Both the position numbers and the translations under genes were made by a program. Below are positions 36,859-48,477 of a stretch of 64,000 nucleotides of DNA, in pieces. Position 1 is the stretch's first letter. Each line of letters opens with the position of its first letter. The notes below the pieces were generated by a model, which saw only the letters and a list, made by a program, of their open reading frames with translations, did no database searches and had not been told where the DNA came from. The DNA is taken from assembly GCA_029834535.1 (NCBI GenBank), contig JAQMWT010000314.1:124001-188000 (forward strand). Reading direction: 5' to 3'. The stretch comes from Chrysophaeum taylorii. Lineage: Eukaryota > Sar > Pelagophyceae > Pelagomonadales > Pelagomonadaceae.

Positions 36859-38106
36859 CTAGCCACACCACGTCGCTGAGCACTGCTCGCAATGGGACTG
36901 ACTCTGCGCGCACCAGTTGTCCAAGGATGCGAACGACTGGCACGCGGCGCACGAATCTGCCACACCCGGTGGTGCATAAAAGCAGCACTCGCTTTGTGCT
37001 TGCGTTGGTGCCAGCGTAGGACGCGGCGTGGTCGGTGCGGTCGAGTACGTCGGTTTGGGGGAATATGTCGGCCGGGGATTGGGCGCCGCGGTCGCACCAC
37101 CACCTCCACACCACGTCGCCGAGCAGTGATCGCAATTGGACTGGCTCTGCGCGCACCAGTTGTCCGAGGGCGCAAAAGATTCGCACGCCGCACACACGTC
37201 CACCGAGGTTTGTGCGGGGTAGAAGCAGCACCCGCTTTGCGTTGGCTCCATAGTAGGGCGCAGCGTTGTTGGCGCTGGCGAGTACGTCGGCTTTGGAGAG
37301 GACGTCGGCGCCTCGGTCTCCCTGTAGTCGGGGTACTCGTCGTTGTCGAGGGGCTCGGTCCCCGAGAGCGCGACGAGCTCCTGGGGGCATTTGACGCGCC
37401 GAAAACGCACGTAGGGGTTGTCGGACTTGCCGTTTCGCGTCTTCCACGAGTACGACGACGAGTAACGCCACTCGCAGCCCGCCCGCAGCTCGCCCGGCAG
37501 ATCGGCACATCCCGACACGTCTTCGCAACCGCCGTAGTTGTTTCCGCAATCAAAGTCATCGATCTCGTACCCAGGAAACTGCATCGCGCACCCCGTCGTG
37601 AAGATTCCTTGGCCAGAGCCGGGAATCTGGAGATCGAACGAATGCGATCCCGAGACGTCGTGCCCAATATTCGTCACTTGAATGATGTGCTTCTTCCCCA
37701 CGATGTCGGGGTGCGCGCCGCCACCATACGAAAACTCCTCCGCAGTCCACCGGAGCTCGTAGCACTCGCCGCAATTCTCGTCTCCTTTAAGGCCGCTCGC
37801 GCCGCCAACGGCCGCGGCCGCGAAGCCCATCGTCACGCCCTCCTCCACATCAAACGGTTGGTGGTCGGCGCAGCTCGCTGCCGTGCCCCCATCGCACACG
37901 CTTGCGGTGTCGGGGTCATCGAGGGTGTTGCCGGTTTCGGCCTCGCAAGATCGAACAGGTCGTGTGACGGAACCCTTGCCAGACCATGAACAGGACGGCT
38001 TGCAACAGTCCCAGTACCCGGTCGTGTAGGTCCCCGTGGTCCACTGCGCGTCGTCGGCCGCCGCCGCGCGAAGCAAGGACATCATCATCATCATCTTGAA
38101 CATCAT
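36859..38106 (-). CDS. Secreted GH45-type endoglucanase with two C-terminal Cys-rich modules
   Basis: 415 residues. The N-terminus (MMFKMMMMMSLLRAAAA) is a likely signal peptide. The catalytic domain is about residues 22-245, with the glycoside hydrolase family 45 signature TTGYWDCCKPSCSW containing the base Asp33. The second conserved block SHSFDLQIPGSGQGIF contains the acid Asp158, so both catalytic Asp are in place, with many paired Cys. GH45 enzymes cleave beta-1,4-glucan by inversion outside the cell. Two Pro/Thr linkers follow, each leading to a 41-residue Cys-rich repeat (293-333 and 374-414: CCFY, DVCAACESF, DNWCAQSQSNCDHCSATWCG). These are probably carbohydrate- or wall-binding modules. 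The gene stands between two transposons. Catalytic call strong; substrate inferred. Confidence 0.88.
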   Translation of the reverse strand: MMFKMMMMMSLLRAAAADDAQWTTGTYTTGYWDCCKPSCSWSGKGSVTRPVRSCEAETGNTLDDPDTASVCDGGTAASCADHQPFDVEEGVTMGFAAAAVGGASGLKGDENCGECYELRWTAEEFSYGGGAHPDIVGKKHIIQVTNIGHDVSGSHSFDLQIPGSGQGIFTTGCAMQFPGYEIDDFDCGNNYGGCEDVSGCADLPGELRAGCEWRYSSSYSWKTRNGKSDNPYVRFRRVKCPQELVALSGTEPLDNDEYPDYRETEAPTSSPKPTYSPAPTTLRPTMEPTQSGCCFYPAQTSVDVCAACESFAPSDNWCAQSQSNCDHCSATWCGGGGATAAPNPRPTYSPKPTYSTAPTTPRPTLAPTQAQSECCFYAPPGVADSCAACQSFASLDNWCAQSQSHCEQCSATWCG

Positions 38107-38756
38107 CCTCGTAACAATCAGAATTAGAATTCAACGATATCTAGGTGTGTGTAACAAGCGGAAATGCGTTGCTTGATTGCGCGGAAATAAAAATAACGCG
38201 CCGAAATGCGGGAACCTCAATAATCATTACCCTCATCTTGAAGTCAGATCCTTTGTGGCGATACAAAAATATAAAACATTCGACGAGTTTACTAGACGCG
38301 AGGATTGAGTCTTGACGAGATGCAAGTTGCCAGCAACGATGTTGTCTGCTCAACTAGTAGTTGCGACTCCAGCGCTGCCCACTGACCGTTTGCCTCAATA
38401 AAAATGGGCGGAGTTTTTTCCTTACCAACATAGTAGTGCATTCGTGCATCTCGGGATATTAAAGCGTACTATTCACGTTTTGAGGCAATCTTTCTTCTGT
38501 TCTATCCGGCCACTCGGTCCCCGAACTCCGCGAGAGAGGTAGTGCCGAATCACGAATGAAAAGCAGCATCCCCTCGCTCTGGCTGCTCGGTTGCTTGTTG
38601 TTGTGGTGAGGGCCACCTGGCACAGGTGCCCACCTATTTTCACGGGCATCAGGGGACCGACCGTCTGGGGTACTTGTCATTATTTTGTGATTAGATGCGC
38701 GCCTTCGAATCTTTTTTGCTATAATTTATAACGTTGGCCCATAATACTTTGATTTT
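38107..38756. other. Intergenic, no gene recognised
   Basis: 650 bases between the GH45 start and the hAT end. It becomes AT-rich towards 38700-38756. Nothing beyond small unsupported frames. Confidence 0.5.
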
Positions 38757-41296
38757 CAGCGTTGGGAATTCACTGGGCTCACTTCACTAGGTTCACCGAA
38801 TTTGGTTCACTTCACTTCACTTCACTTCACTTCACTTTACCGAAAAATTTCGTCCGAAGTCCAATGTTTACTTCACGTTCATTCACTTTGGCTGAATGCC
38901 AAGTCTGATGAGCGAAGTCGAGCCGCGCTACCTGGAGGTGGAGGATAATGTTGATGATGAGGAGGAATACGCGGAACAGAAGGAGGAGCACAAGAACAAG
39001 CCGATTGCGACGTCGATGTCGTGACGTGGAACACACCCGGCAAAAGTGGACGATCAACCAGGTTTTTCCAAGGTGTGGGACTGCGTACGTAGACTGAAGG
39101 AAAATCATCCTGGCCGCGTCAGTGGGAAGGCGACGCATATGTGTATCCGGTGCTGGGAGCGCCTGAAGGTGACGAGAGACTTCAAAAAAGGCACGTGGCA
39201 GACGACCAAGCCCTCTTGGGGCCCACTTCAAGGCTGCGCAACCGGAGGAGGACGAGCTGGGACGTCAACAGCTCACCAAGAAACAGAAGACAGCCAAGAT
39301 AAGGAGGGAGTTATGACGGCCGTGGGCGTTGTGGCAGCCTCGAAGGGCAAATCGGATATTGCGAGATACTTCATGGCCATGCCCAGCCAGGCAAAGCACT
39401 CTTCCCTGATGGCGTTCTCGGCTCGGCACTACGTGTACACGTCACAGCGGATTTCCAAGCGCACCTTTGACGACGAAGATCATCGCAACCTAATTGAGGC
39501 GTATTACCGCGGCGGTGGCGGGAAAGGCAAGTGCCCGTTCATGACTCGAAAGGCGCCGTTTGAATGGGTGGACGCTGAATATCGTTGCTTTGTTCGAATC
39601 TTGATACACGTCGTTACGGAGTGTTATGAAGCGGCGGCTTTCGGCAATCCATTCGCCCAGGGGCTGCATGACGGCGGGACACTCAAGGATGAGTTCAAGC
39701 GAAAGGCCATTGGCCTATCCTTCATCTGGCCCGATTGGAGTGGCGTTGAGACGGTGTGCGTGGGCCTTGTTCCAGCTGACGACGGAACCGATTCCGGCAC
39801 GGCTTCTCTGCTCCGTTCTGTGGTCGCGGAGCGTGCGAGAATCGATATCGATTTGGCGGCCGCAACCATTGTTCAAGACCGGGCTGCAATTGGCGTCGCC
39901 GAAGAAATTTTTGTTGAGGTCGAAGCGTGTGTGACATGCATGATATCTCAAAAATCTCAGCAGCGGCATGTGGCGACTTGACACGATCCAGAGGCAAGCA
40001 GCTGATCAATCTATTCCCAGCTCGCCAGGAGCTGCTGAACAGTGCCCACGATGGAGCCAAGTACTTTTCTTACGGCACATGTTTGAAGGATCTGCATGCG
40101 CTTTTGCCATTATAGCCGGGGAAATAAATCGCCGAAGCTCAAGCTCGACCTCAATAAGACGAGGATCCGGGCGCGATACCAACTTATTCGTTCCTTGCTG
40201 CGTATGCACCACGTGCTCAAACTGTACACGGCTACCAACATTGGACTCCCCTGGACAATCAGTGATGAGCAATGGGTGGCGTTGGCTGAATTCGAGGCGA
40301 TTTTGGCTTTAACGGATGACCCCGTTGTTTTCGTGCAACATGAACACTTATACCTGGGGGCGTGTGCCGCATTGATCAGGCACAACATGATCGAGTCTCT
40401 GCGACCTGGGACGCTAGAAGTCATTGATCTCCCGAACATAACTGCGAACTCCAATCCATGCCACGTAAGACTGTCGATGTTGACGACCTCAGCGAGACCG
40501 GCAAAATCTGTTTTCAGCTGGCTATACTCGAATGTGAGCGTCGGTTTTGCGGGAATAATGAAAACTACGTGCGTCACTTCGACTACGAATTCAACGATCG
40601 CGAGCTGATTGCCTTCCTTCTTGACTTTCGGACTATCAACTGCCGGCGTGCTCGACGTTGGAAAGCTGTATCGACCGCTCATCAAGGAGCAGTATGGGTT
40701 CCTTCCCGGACATGGCGAGAGCCTCTAAGGGTTCAATTGGTACACATGGAGCGCAGAGCTACTGTGAGCGCTGCCTGAGCATTGGAAATCTTGTCCTGAC
40801 CGAGGGAAACACGTTGCTCGGCGCGGACGAGACGGACAAAGTTGCCCTACTGCGCATGAACAAGAATTTCATTGCGGCGGCCCGGATTAAGTACAGGGAC
40901 CTCGAACACGAGACCGAGTTTTTCAAAAACGCCGAGAGCACCATCCCCGAGACTCTTTGGAGATGGAGGTTGATGAGGAAGAACCAGACGAAGATACCGA
41001 GGTCGTTCACATTGCCTAAAGTAAGAAACGCTGAACCCAATCCACGGTAACTCCTCCTTCGTCCCGAAACGCGAATGAATCTAAGAGCACCAGACCTAGG
41101 CAATAGCGCGCAGGGGGGGACGGAACTGACGGGGCGCGGCAGGGATCGGCGCTGGCGTTAAAAGAAAAAAAGTGGCGTTCACTTCACAAAGGTTCACGCC
41201 ACGTAGGGTGACGTGTTCACTTCAAATCACTTCACCAATATTGCGTGGCTTGTGAAGTGGTTCACGTTCACTTGCTGAAGTGAATTTCCAACGCTG
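38757..41296 (+). mobile_element. hAT-superfamily DNA transposon
   Basis: 2540-base element with terminal inverted repeats CAGCGTTGGGAATTCACT (38757-38774) and its complement at 41279-41296 (17 of 18 match). It is flanked on both sides by the 8-base target duplication TTGATTTT (38749-38756 and 41297-41304). Eight-base duplications and CAG/CTG-type ends are the hallmark of hAT. Subterminal clusters of TTCAC repeats lie at both ends (38780-38840; 41175-41280) and are likely transposase binding sites. The interior holds a decayed transposase gene. Confidence 0.95.
39046..40640 (+). pseudogene. hAT transposase, frameshifted
   Basis: Starts with a BED-type zinc finger: VWDCVRRLKENHPG, MCIRCWERLKVTRDF. 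It continues as ARYFMAMPSQAKHSSLMAFS and GTLKDEFKRKAIGLSFIWPD, then GLVPADDGTDSGTASLL and IVQDRAAIGVAEEIF. The frame changes near 39930, where CDMHDISKISAAACGDLTR and AKYFSYGTCLKDLHAL are the expected hAT middle segment. A further shift near 40100 leads to LLRMHHVLKLYTATN and WVALAEFEAILALTDD, and another near 40460 to CFQLAILECERRF. Three or more shifts mean no active enzyme from this copy. Identification rests on the finger, the CDMHD segment and the element ends. Confidence 0.82.
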
Positions 41297-41304
41297 TTGA
41301 TTTT

Positions 41305-42735
41305 CCTTTAGTATTCTCTGGACCTTCTACTCGATCCCGGTGGGCCCGAGAGTTGTAAATGCACAAAAAAATATCGGAAGAGTGTGATCTAATCTGGTCG
41401 TACACGCTGCGAAGAAAAGGTAAATACCCACGGCGCTGTAGTGAATGCGGTCGCATGGACTGCGGATTCAAAATTAAAGGTGCCTGGAGGAGGCGGTGCG
41501 TGTCATATGCTCGGGACGATGGATGAGGCGCCAGGCTACAATGGAATCCACCACTTGCTTTTGATGGAGTGCGATGCCGCGGAGCCGGAGAATGTCGTAG
41601 ACGAGGTGGTTCTTTCAGAAACTTGACGCGGCTGTCGACGTAGTCGATATGGCTGGTCAACTATACGAAACCTTGGTCAGTGACATCCCGACAGTTACGC
41701 CTCACGTTTTGGGATAATATAAGGTTCTTTCACGTTCTCTTTGAGGAGCCGCACGTGTCTTGAAACTCCGAGGTGCTGTGCACCGGCGGCAACGAACCTA
41801 GTGGCTTGTGAGTCAAAGCGTGGACATCAAAGAGCTCGCGCGCCGGATCTCAAACTAGGCGGGTGACCTGCGCCTCGTCCGCAGCCGCAATCCTGGGGCG
41901 TCCATCTCGGAGCTTAGTATAATAACAACGTCGATTGCGGACGGCAGTCGCCGAGAAGACAGCTGTCGAGAAAGAAGTTGTCAACGGGCGTTCCCAGTAA
42001 CTCCCACCCGATCGTCCACAAGCTGGAACATCATCAAGTCGCCCGTGTAGCCAGGTGGTTTGGTGATCCAGCGTGCTGCGACGACCTCGGAGAGGAGTAC
42101 GTACACAAGCAATTTGCCTTGCCAACAACGTCCAATCTCGTACTTGAATTCATTGAAACAACAAGTGGGAGCGGTTTATCATCGCCAACTCTTTTGTTGA
42201 GCCACGCTTCAAAATGGGAGAACCGTACAGTTGGACTACGGCTTGTGTCGGAAATCTACTTCTCGCGGACCACGGTGTCGAGCTGCAACTTCAACGCGGC
42301 AACCGTGCTCGAGTTATCTTTTGCTTGGCGCTCGACCCAAGGCGACAAGGGACTTGACTAGCATGTCCGCGAAGCAACATCAACAGCATCACTCACTGCC
42401 GAGTTGTGCGACCCACAGCTTCAAACAGGACCACGGTATCTTAATTTTTTTTGCGTATGTTCATCTAGAAACTTTCGGATTTCAGGGAAAAAACCGGACC
42501 TTGGATCGTGCACCTATAAAAATCGTAAAGAGTAGTACTCCTTTACTTCGTAGTTGAAGTCTTCGCCAGAATACAATTAGGGCCGGCGCGCAGGACTTTA
42601 TAAGCTTATTCGAGGATACCCCCACGAAGTTCACCCGAAAATTGACCGCCCTCCTGCCCGCAGCCCCACACCTAGCCTGTGAGAGGGTCGAACGAGGCGT
42701 CGATCGGTGCCTCGAGAAACCCGGGGGGGGGCGCA
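41305..42735. other. Gene-free stretch between hAT and copia 2
   Basis: About 1.4 kb without a supported gene. Small frames show no motif. A G9 run lies just before the copia 2 LTR (42723-42731). Confidence 0.5.
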
Positions 42736-42938
42736 TAGAGAACAGTAATCACGACTGTGTTACCCTTCAGCAGAGTGTGAGAACAGTGGTAGTCTGTCCT
42801 CGAATCTGTCTCTTAATCGAGGACAGCCGGTGTGAATAACACAGCGTCTTCTTAAATCAAAGGTGTGAAAGTTAAGTGAACTAACCCTAGAACAGGGGGT
42901 ATTAGGGGTACTAACCCTAATTCAGTTTTTCTATCTCT
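42736..42938 (-). repeat. 3' LTR of copia 2
   Basis: Starts TAGAGAACAGTAATCACGAC and ends CTATCTCT followed by G instead of the A seen in copia 1. About 203 bases. Confidence 0.88.
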
Positions 42939-42979
42939 GCGCCCTCACAGATTGAACGTGGAGCGAAATCTGGATCAAA

Positions 42980-45900
42980 CTAAGCAGGGAGCGTCTTACC
43001 ATCGACAAGAATGTAGAGAGTGTTCTGGACAGAGTCGTACGGTGGAAGAGTAGCCGAAAGAGCAACTTGATGTGACGGTGGTGAGGATGAAGTGGAGTGG
43101 ACGCCGTAGGCGTTTTTGAACTTGTGAAACAAGTTGCGTGGAAGGAGCTTCGAAAAATGATCAGCGATATGGTAGAGAGTAGGACACCAGAGAGGTCTAA
43201 TGATCGAATTAGCTTGGTAGTCTCGAATGCGAAATTCTCGTAAGTTGATATGACGAGAAGGAGCACTGACTTTAGGATGATTAGCGACATGTAGTGCGCT
43301 AGCGTTATCAATAAGCAATGGGATAGCGTGAGCTTGATCACACGAAAACAGATAGGGGTGAGATGAGAAAAGCTTGTAGAACCAGTGACATTCATCAGCG
43401 GCTGCGCTGGCGGCGATGAGTTCAGCTTCCATGGTGCTTTTGGCAGTAAGAGTTTGTCGTTTGCTAGACCAAAATACGAGACTGCCAAAGACGAATATAC
43501 ATGCACCAGAATTGGATCGTAAGCGAGGGTCAGAACGATCAGCAAAGCTGGCATCAGTAAAACAGATAATAGGTGAACGAAGGTGATGCAGTTCAGGATA
43601 CCGGGCGATCAGATGCTGAATAAAGGGGGTAATAGAGGGGCTGGCGGATGAATAATCGAGGGAGTCATTCGGAGTGCCCTTTAAGTAGCGAAGTAAAACA
43701 TATTAGTGCAGAAGGTGTGTTTGGTCGGGGTTGTGCATCCCCTTGCAGCATTTGTTGCACAAGGTGGAGATGTCAGGCCGACATGTGACAGACGAATAAA
43801 TGCTGGTGCCACAGTAGAAAGGGAAATTTTGGCGTAATACGTCTAAGGTAGTAGCCAAGTCTGAGAGAAGTTTAGTAGAAGGTTTTTGGGTGAGGATGTC
43901 CGAATAGGGGACGTCCAGACTATGTAGGTTGAGCTTATGCTCAGCAAGCATCTTGTTGATCTTCGCTGCGACATTCATAGTGAGATGACCAGCGGAGACA
44001 TTGTAGTGAACATCGATACCAAGAAAGGATCTGATGTTGTCATACCATGTACCTTTGCCATATTCAGTCTCCAGAGCGGTGCGAAGAGACGCAATTTTGG
44101 CAGTGTTGGTACCAGTGATCAATAGGTCATCGACTGAAACGGATAGTAATACCCATTTGTTGATAGATCGATCCCAATTGATATAGAGGCAAGTAAGTGT
44201 CGACTTGTGAGCGTTCGAACTCATGTTGTCGAAGAAGCGAGTCGAGTTTGATGTTCCACAACAAAGCTGACTGTTTGAGGCCATAGAGAGCCTTGACGAG
44301 TCGGAGAGCGAGCTTCGACTCTGGATGGTTCTTCTGCATCTGCTGGATAAGATTTGGCGAGACACGTATTCCTCGAGGAAAGTCGATCCATACTGGGCGA
44401 TCGAGTGCCGATTGGATGAATGCCTGAGGAATGTCCGCGTGCGCGACCGGGAGCTTGTGCTTCAAAGCGATGGCGAGCAGTAGCCATTTGGTAGCGAGCA
44501 TTGCGGTTGGGGAGGATGTGGCATAAAAGTCAATGCGTACGCGTGCCAAGAAACCTCGGGCGACTAGACGAGCTTTATAGCGGCCCGGAGTGCCATCAGC
44601 AAAATACTTGATCTTCAGCACGAGTTTCGTCGAGATAGACGAGCGGTCGGGCGGTAAAGGTTCCAGCTTGAAGACACCGTTGGAGCACAATCCTTCAATT
44701 TCATTGCGAATCGAAGCGATATGCTTTAACTTATCTTCTTCGCTGAGTCCTTTGAGTTCGACAATCTTTTCGGGCTCATAGACAATATCTTCGGCAGTCA
44801 CGAGCTGTAACACGACGTGATCGATGTGCTGCAAATCATAGTCCATGGCTTCTTGTAGAACATCTTGATTCGGATCACTTTGACGTAGAAAGAGGTGTCC
44901 GAGTTCGCCAGAATCATGCATGAAGGCATGCCTGTGACGAGAAGCTAGATGGTAGTGTTGATGCGCGGAGATGTCCCACAAAAGAGAGGAACCCATACAA
45001 CAGAATTCTTGGTTCCATTGACGCGCATAGTACTCTGCCGGTGACTGTTCGTCGTGGCAAACATAGTACAACACACAACAGAATTGTCGTTATCAAGGTG
45101 GTCAACCAATACAGATGAGTGGTATGGCTTCCTGGGGAAGTCAACATACAAGAGTTCTGCGTCGGTTTCTCTCTGCAAATCCAGTGCGGTGCCGCCCATG
45201 ATACCATAGTCTTGTGTGGTACTTGCCAGGAGACATCCTTTCGGGACATCATTAGGTGGCTTAGCATCTCTTCGAATGTTGAGAGCAGAGGCGATGCTGG
45301 CGGCGTGGCCCTGGTGCAAAGCGCTGACACTGATGAGGAACATCAATGTGCTGGACATGTTGGCTGTGGCGTGAGCCGTGGATTGCTCCTGCTGGTATTT
45401 CCAGTTGCGACCATACTCTGAGGCGATAATGCGTCTGGTGAAGAGCTTTCCATCGTCAACACGTCTCACGATGTAGAGTTGATCCTTCGGGATGCGGAAT
45501 CCACGTTCGTCATTGAGATCAGCTTTGAGTTTATCGCTCTGGTTGCGATGCACGAGAACTGGAGTAGAACCTGAATCGTCGAGAACAACCTCTAGGCGAT
45601 CTTTTCCTTTGGGCATCGGAATGCTACCATCCGGCGGAGGTGGCCGGTTGAGGAACGAAAAATCCTGTTCAGGTGTCGCGATGCGGATGGGACTAGAATC
45701 AGCAGCGGGAGTTGGATCCGGTTCTTTGTGTTCGGCGTCATCGCTAGGTTTATCATCGTGCTCGTCTTCGTGAGTCTCGCCCTCATTTTTTGATTCCTGT
45801 CTAACTTCCGGCATTCGCTGTTCGCTTATAGGTAGCGGGTCCTCTTGTCGTGCCTTTGTTGGGATCTGTGCGAGTGCTTTGATCCGTTCGATCTCCTTGG

Positions 45901-46173
45901 TACGGTTGACTGGCATGTCTGCGTCGACATGGAAGTCGTTTGAGGTGACGGTTTTTACATATCGCACTTGATGTACAAGCAAGATAGAGCTGTGAACATC
46001 TCGGATAAATCGGTCCGTTCCGGGGAGGTTCGGGAGATAGTTGCTACTATGAAAGTAAGAGGCGGAGACGCTGGAGGGTTCCAGCTTGTGACTTTGAGGG
46101 TAGACAAAAGTAACAGGTTCGCCAAAGGGGAGAAGCTTCAAGAGCGGTGCCATGGGTGACATGATACGCCGGG
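42980..46173 (-). pseudogene. Copia 2 partial pol (RT, RNase H)
   Basis: Acidic linker and pre-RT region at 46173-45070, a local scramble near 45065 that breaks the frame, RT first half at 45074-44127 (KARLVARGF, ALYGLKQSALLWNIKL), then a +1 shift to the RT second half at 44365-43703 (SVDDLLITG). The RNase H is at about 43690-43350. Its last part, from MEAELIAASAAADECHW to a TAA near 42980, is open and longer than in copia 1. The +1 shift in the RT sits at the same place as in copia 1. The 5' part is missing. Confidence 0.85.
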
Positions 46174-48477
46174 CAACAAAAATTTGCTGCAGCTTTAGGT
46201 TATGCTCATGAACGCCACCTGCTCCAGCTGAATAATCTTGGCTCATCCCGAGAAGCAATAGATACGGCTTACACCGTTACGCGAGTTCCTCTTCGTTTGG
46301 GGCCGCATCGCTCGGACACTCAGCCGTTGACTCTCGAGATGACGGCCGAGTTGCTCACGATGCCGGTGGACCATGATTGGGCTAGCTTGTCTAAGACAGA
46401 TTCGTTCAAACATTTAGCGTCTGTCGTCCCTCCAGACACTCTTGCGATTTTAGCAGTCGATCTGCACAACTCCGTGACCAGAGGTTTCCGCCAAAGTGGC
46501 GAAGTCCTGCCGACCGCGTTGAGCCCGACAGATCGATCCTTTGAGCAGTATTTGCGAATCTCCGACACCACCTTTCGTCACGTACAGATTCCGCTGTTAA
46601 ATGCGCGTACTCGTGTCGTTAAGTGGGTGTCAAAAGACGATCTCCAGGATCCCACTAAATGGGAACCGCCAGAAGTCCCTATGCTTCCGCTTCCAACAGA
46701 TGCGCCGGGGACGGCTCATGCTTTTTCGGCTGCCCCGCCCCCCCCCCGACAATCAAAAGTGGACGTTCCGCCGGATCCTGAACCTGAACAGGAGCCGAAA
46801 GTAAGGAGCGAGCCGAATGTGCGCGTCAAAGGCGATAAGATCAATAAGAGCCACCCCGAGGTGAGGTTCAAATACGAAGAAAAGTTCGATGTGCCATGGA
46901 AGGATGCGCCGCGCGATGCGGACGGTGTACCGTTACCGCAGACTCCCGAGCACGTCAAGGACAATGATGCGATGAAAGTCGTAATTCCGACGAAGGAAGA
47001 AGTCGAAAAGGTTGTTCGAGATCTGGGAATTCCCGACAACCTGCATCTGGATGATGATGCGAACATGATGTTGAGCCACTGCGTGCAATACGCGTGGGCT
47101 TTCTTTGATCCGATTATGAGACCCGTGGACTCGCCACCGGTTTCTCTACGATTTAAAGACGCAAACCCACGACCGATCAAGATGACGCCTTATAGGTTGA
47201 CGCCAGCAAAGCTCGAGTGTCTCAGAAAGCAGATCACTGAGTGGTATCGCGATGGAGTCATCCGACCGGCGAACTCTCCGTGGGGATTCCCTGTACTGAT
47301 GCTGCCTAAGAAGGGAGCAGAGGCCGGGACGTCGAATGCTTTTCGTGCTGCAGTTGACTTGCGTCCGCTCAGTGATCAGCTGGTCAATGACAGTTGGCCG
47401 AATATCCGTCAAGATGATACTTTGGCTTTTCTTGCCATGCGCCGTTGGCGGACGTGCATTGATATTCGATGGGGTTATCATAACCTACGTTTGGACGCCG
47501 CTGCTCAGGACGCCGTTACGATGGTTAGTCCACTTGGAGCCCATAGTTTCTTGCGCTTGCCTCTAGGAGTAAAAGCAGCAGGAGCTCTCTTTTGTGAGCA
47601 GATGGCTAGCGATTTGTCCACATGGATGTATAAGGACTGGGTCGCGTTTGTTGACGATATTATGATGGGATCGGATGAACTCCATCGACATTTACAAGTT
47701 TTGATTGAAGTGTTGTGCCATTTAGCACAGCGAGGATATAGTAGACGAACTTCGAAGTTCCACCTCCTCGAGCATGAAATCGATTTTTTGGGACATATTT
47801 CGACTGCGGAAGGCTTGAAGCCGAATCCCAAGACGTTAGAAGCGTTGCAGCAGATGCCGATTCCTGGTACGTTGCCCAATACGTACCCGAAGACCCAGAT
47901 TCGATCTTTCATTGGCATGAGCAACTATTGCCGCCGATATGTGAAGAATTATTCGAAGATTGTGGAGCCGCTTAGGCGATTGTGTCTTGAAGGCGTTAAG
48001 TTTGAGTGGACGCCTGAGTGCCAAAAGGCATGGGACACGATCATCGAAGCTTTGGTGGATTCTCGTGGAGTTTATCATCCTGACTACGATCTTCCTTTTC
48101 AGATCCGCTCGGATGCTTCCAAGGATGGTCTGGGCGCATATCTTTTTCAGGAAATCAAGGACGAAACCGGCAAGGTGACACGAGAGGAACGAGAAATTGA
48201 GTATTGGAGCCGAGCTGTGCCGAAAGAGATGCGGAACTATGAGCCTCGCCGGCTAGAGCTACTGGCAGTTATTCTTTCTCTTGAGCATTTCCGCTCTTAT
48301 ATCGAAGGTCACAAGACGATCCTTGAAGCAGATCATCGTAACTTCAGATCTCACCTTTCATGCTTCGTCTTAACCGGCAGCCTTTATTGCCAACCGATTA
48401 CACGATCATGGATCTTGATGTCCGCCGCTTACCGAAAACTCGCTCCGATGTTGTGGCAGAGACTCGCGAGAGGCTGA
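46174..48477 (+). pseudogene. Gypsy 2 reverse transcriptase and RNase H
   Basis: Open from the junction to 48477; first ATG in frame at 46297. A proline/acid linker (EPEQEPKVRSEPNVRVK) precedes the RT. RT blocks: WYRDGVIRPANSPWGFPVLM, AVDLRPLSDQL, TCIDIRWGYHNLRLD with catalytic Asp, FLRLPLGVKAAGALF, and the FVDDIMM box at about 47647-47667. The gypsy-typical IDFLGHISTAEGL and RSFIGMSNYCRRYVKNYS follow. RNase H begins with FQIRSDASKDGLGAYLF and continues to YEPRRLELLAVILSLEHFR. After LEADHRNFRSHLS the sequence departs from RNase H and the frame ends, so the RNase H tail and integrase core have been deleted. Parts up to that point look intact. Confidence 0.88.

Larger units (their letters stand above)
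42736..46173 (-). mobile_element. Ty1/copia element 2, 5' truncated
   Basis: Keeps the 3' LTR (42736-42938), RNase H, RT and the linker between integrase and RT, all highly similar to copia 1, including long stretches of identical residues in the acidic linker (DSSPIRIATPEQDFSFLN). It stops abruptly near 46173, inside the region just after the integrase (RRIMSP), where gypsy sequence begins. The methyltransferase, integrase, gag and 5' LTR are therefore absent. It has no SINE insertion and so serves as the empty-site reference for copia 1. Confidence 0.9.

Noticed and set aside
36892-37989. 365-codon open frame on the plus strand
   Set aside because: Antisense of the GH45 gene, which has clear catalytic motifs.
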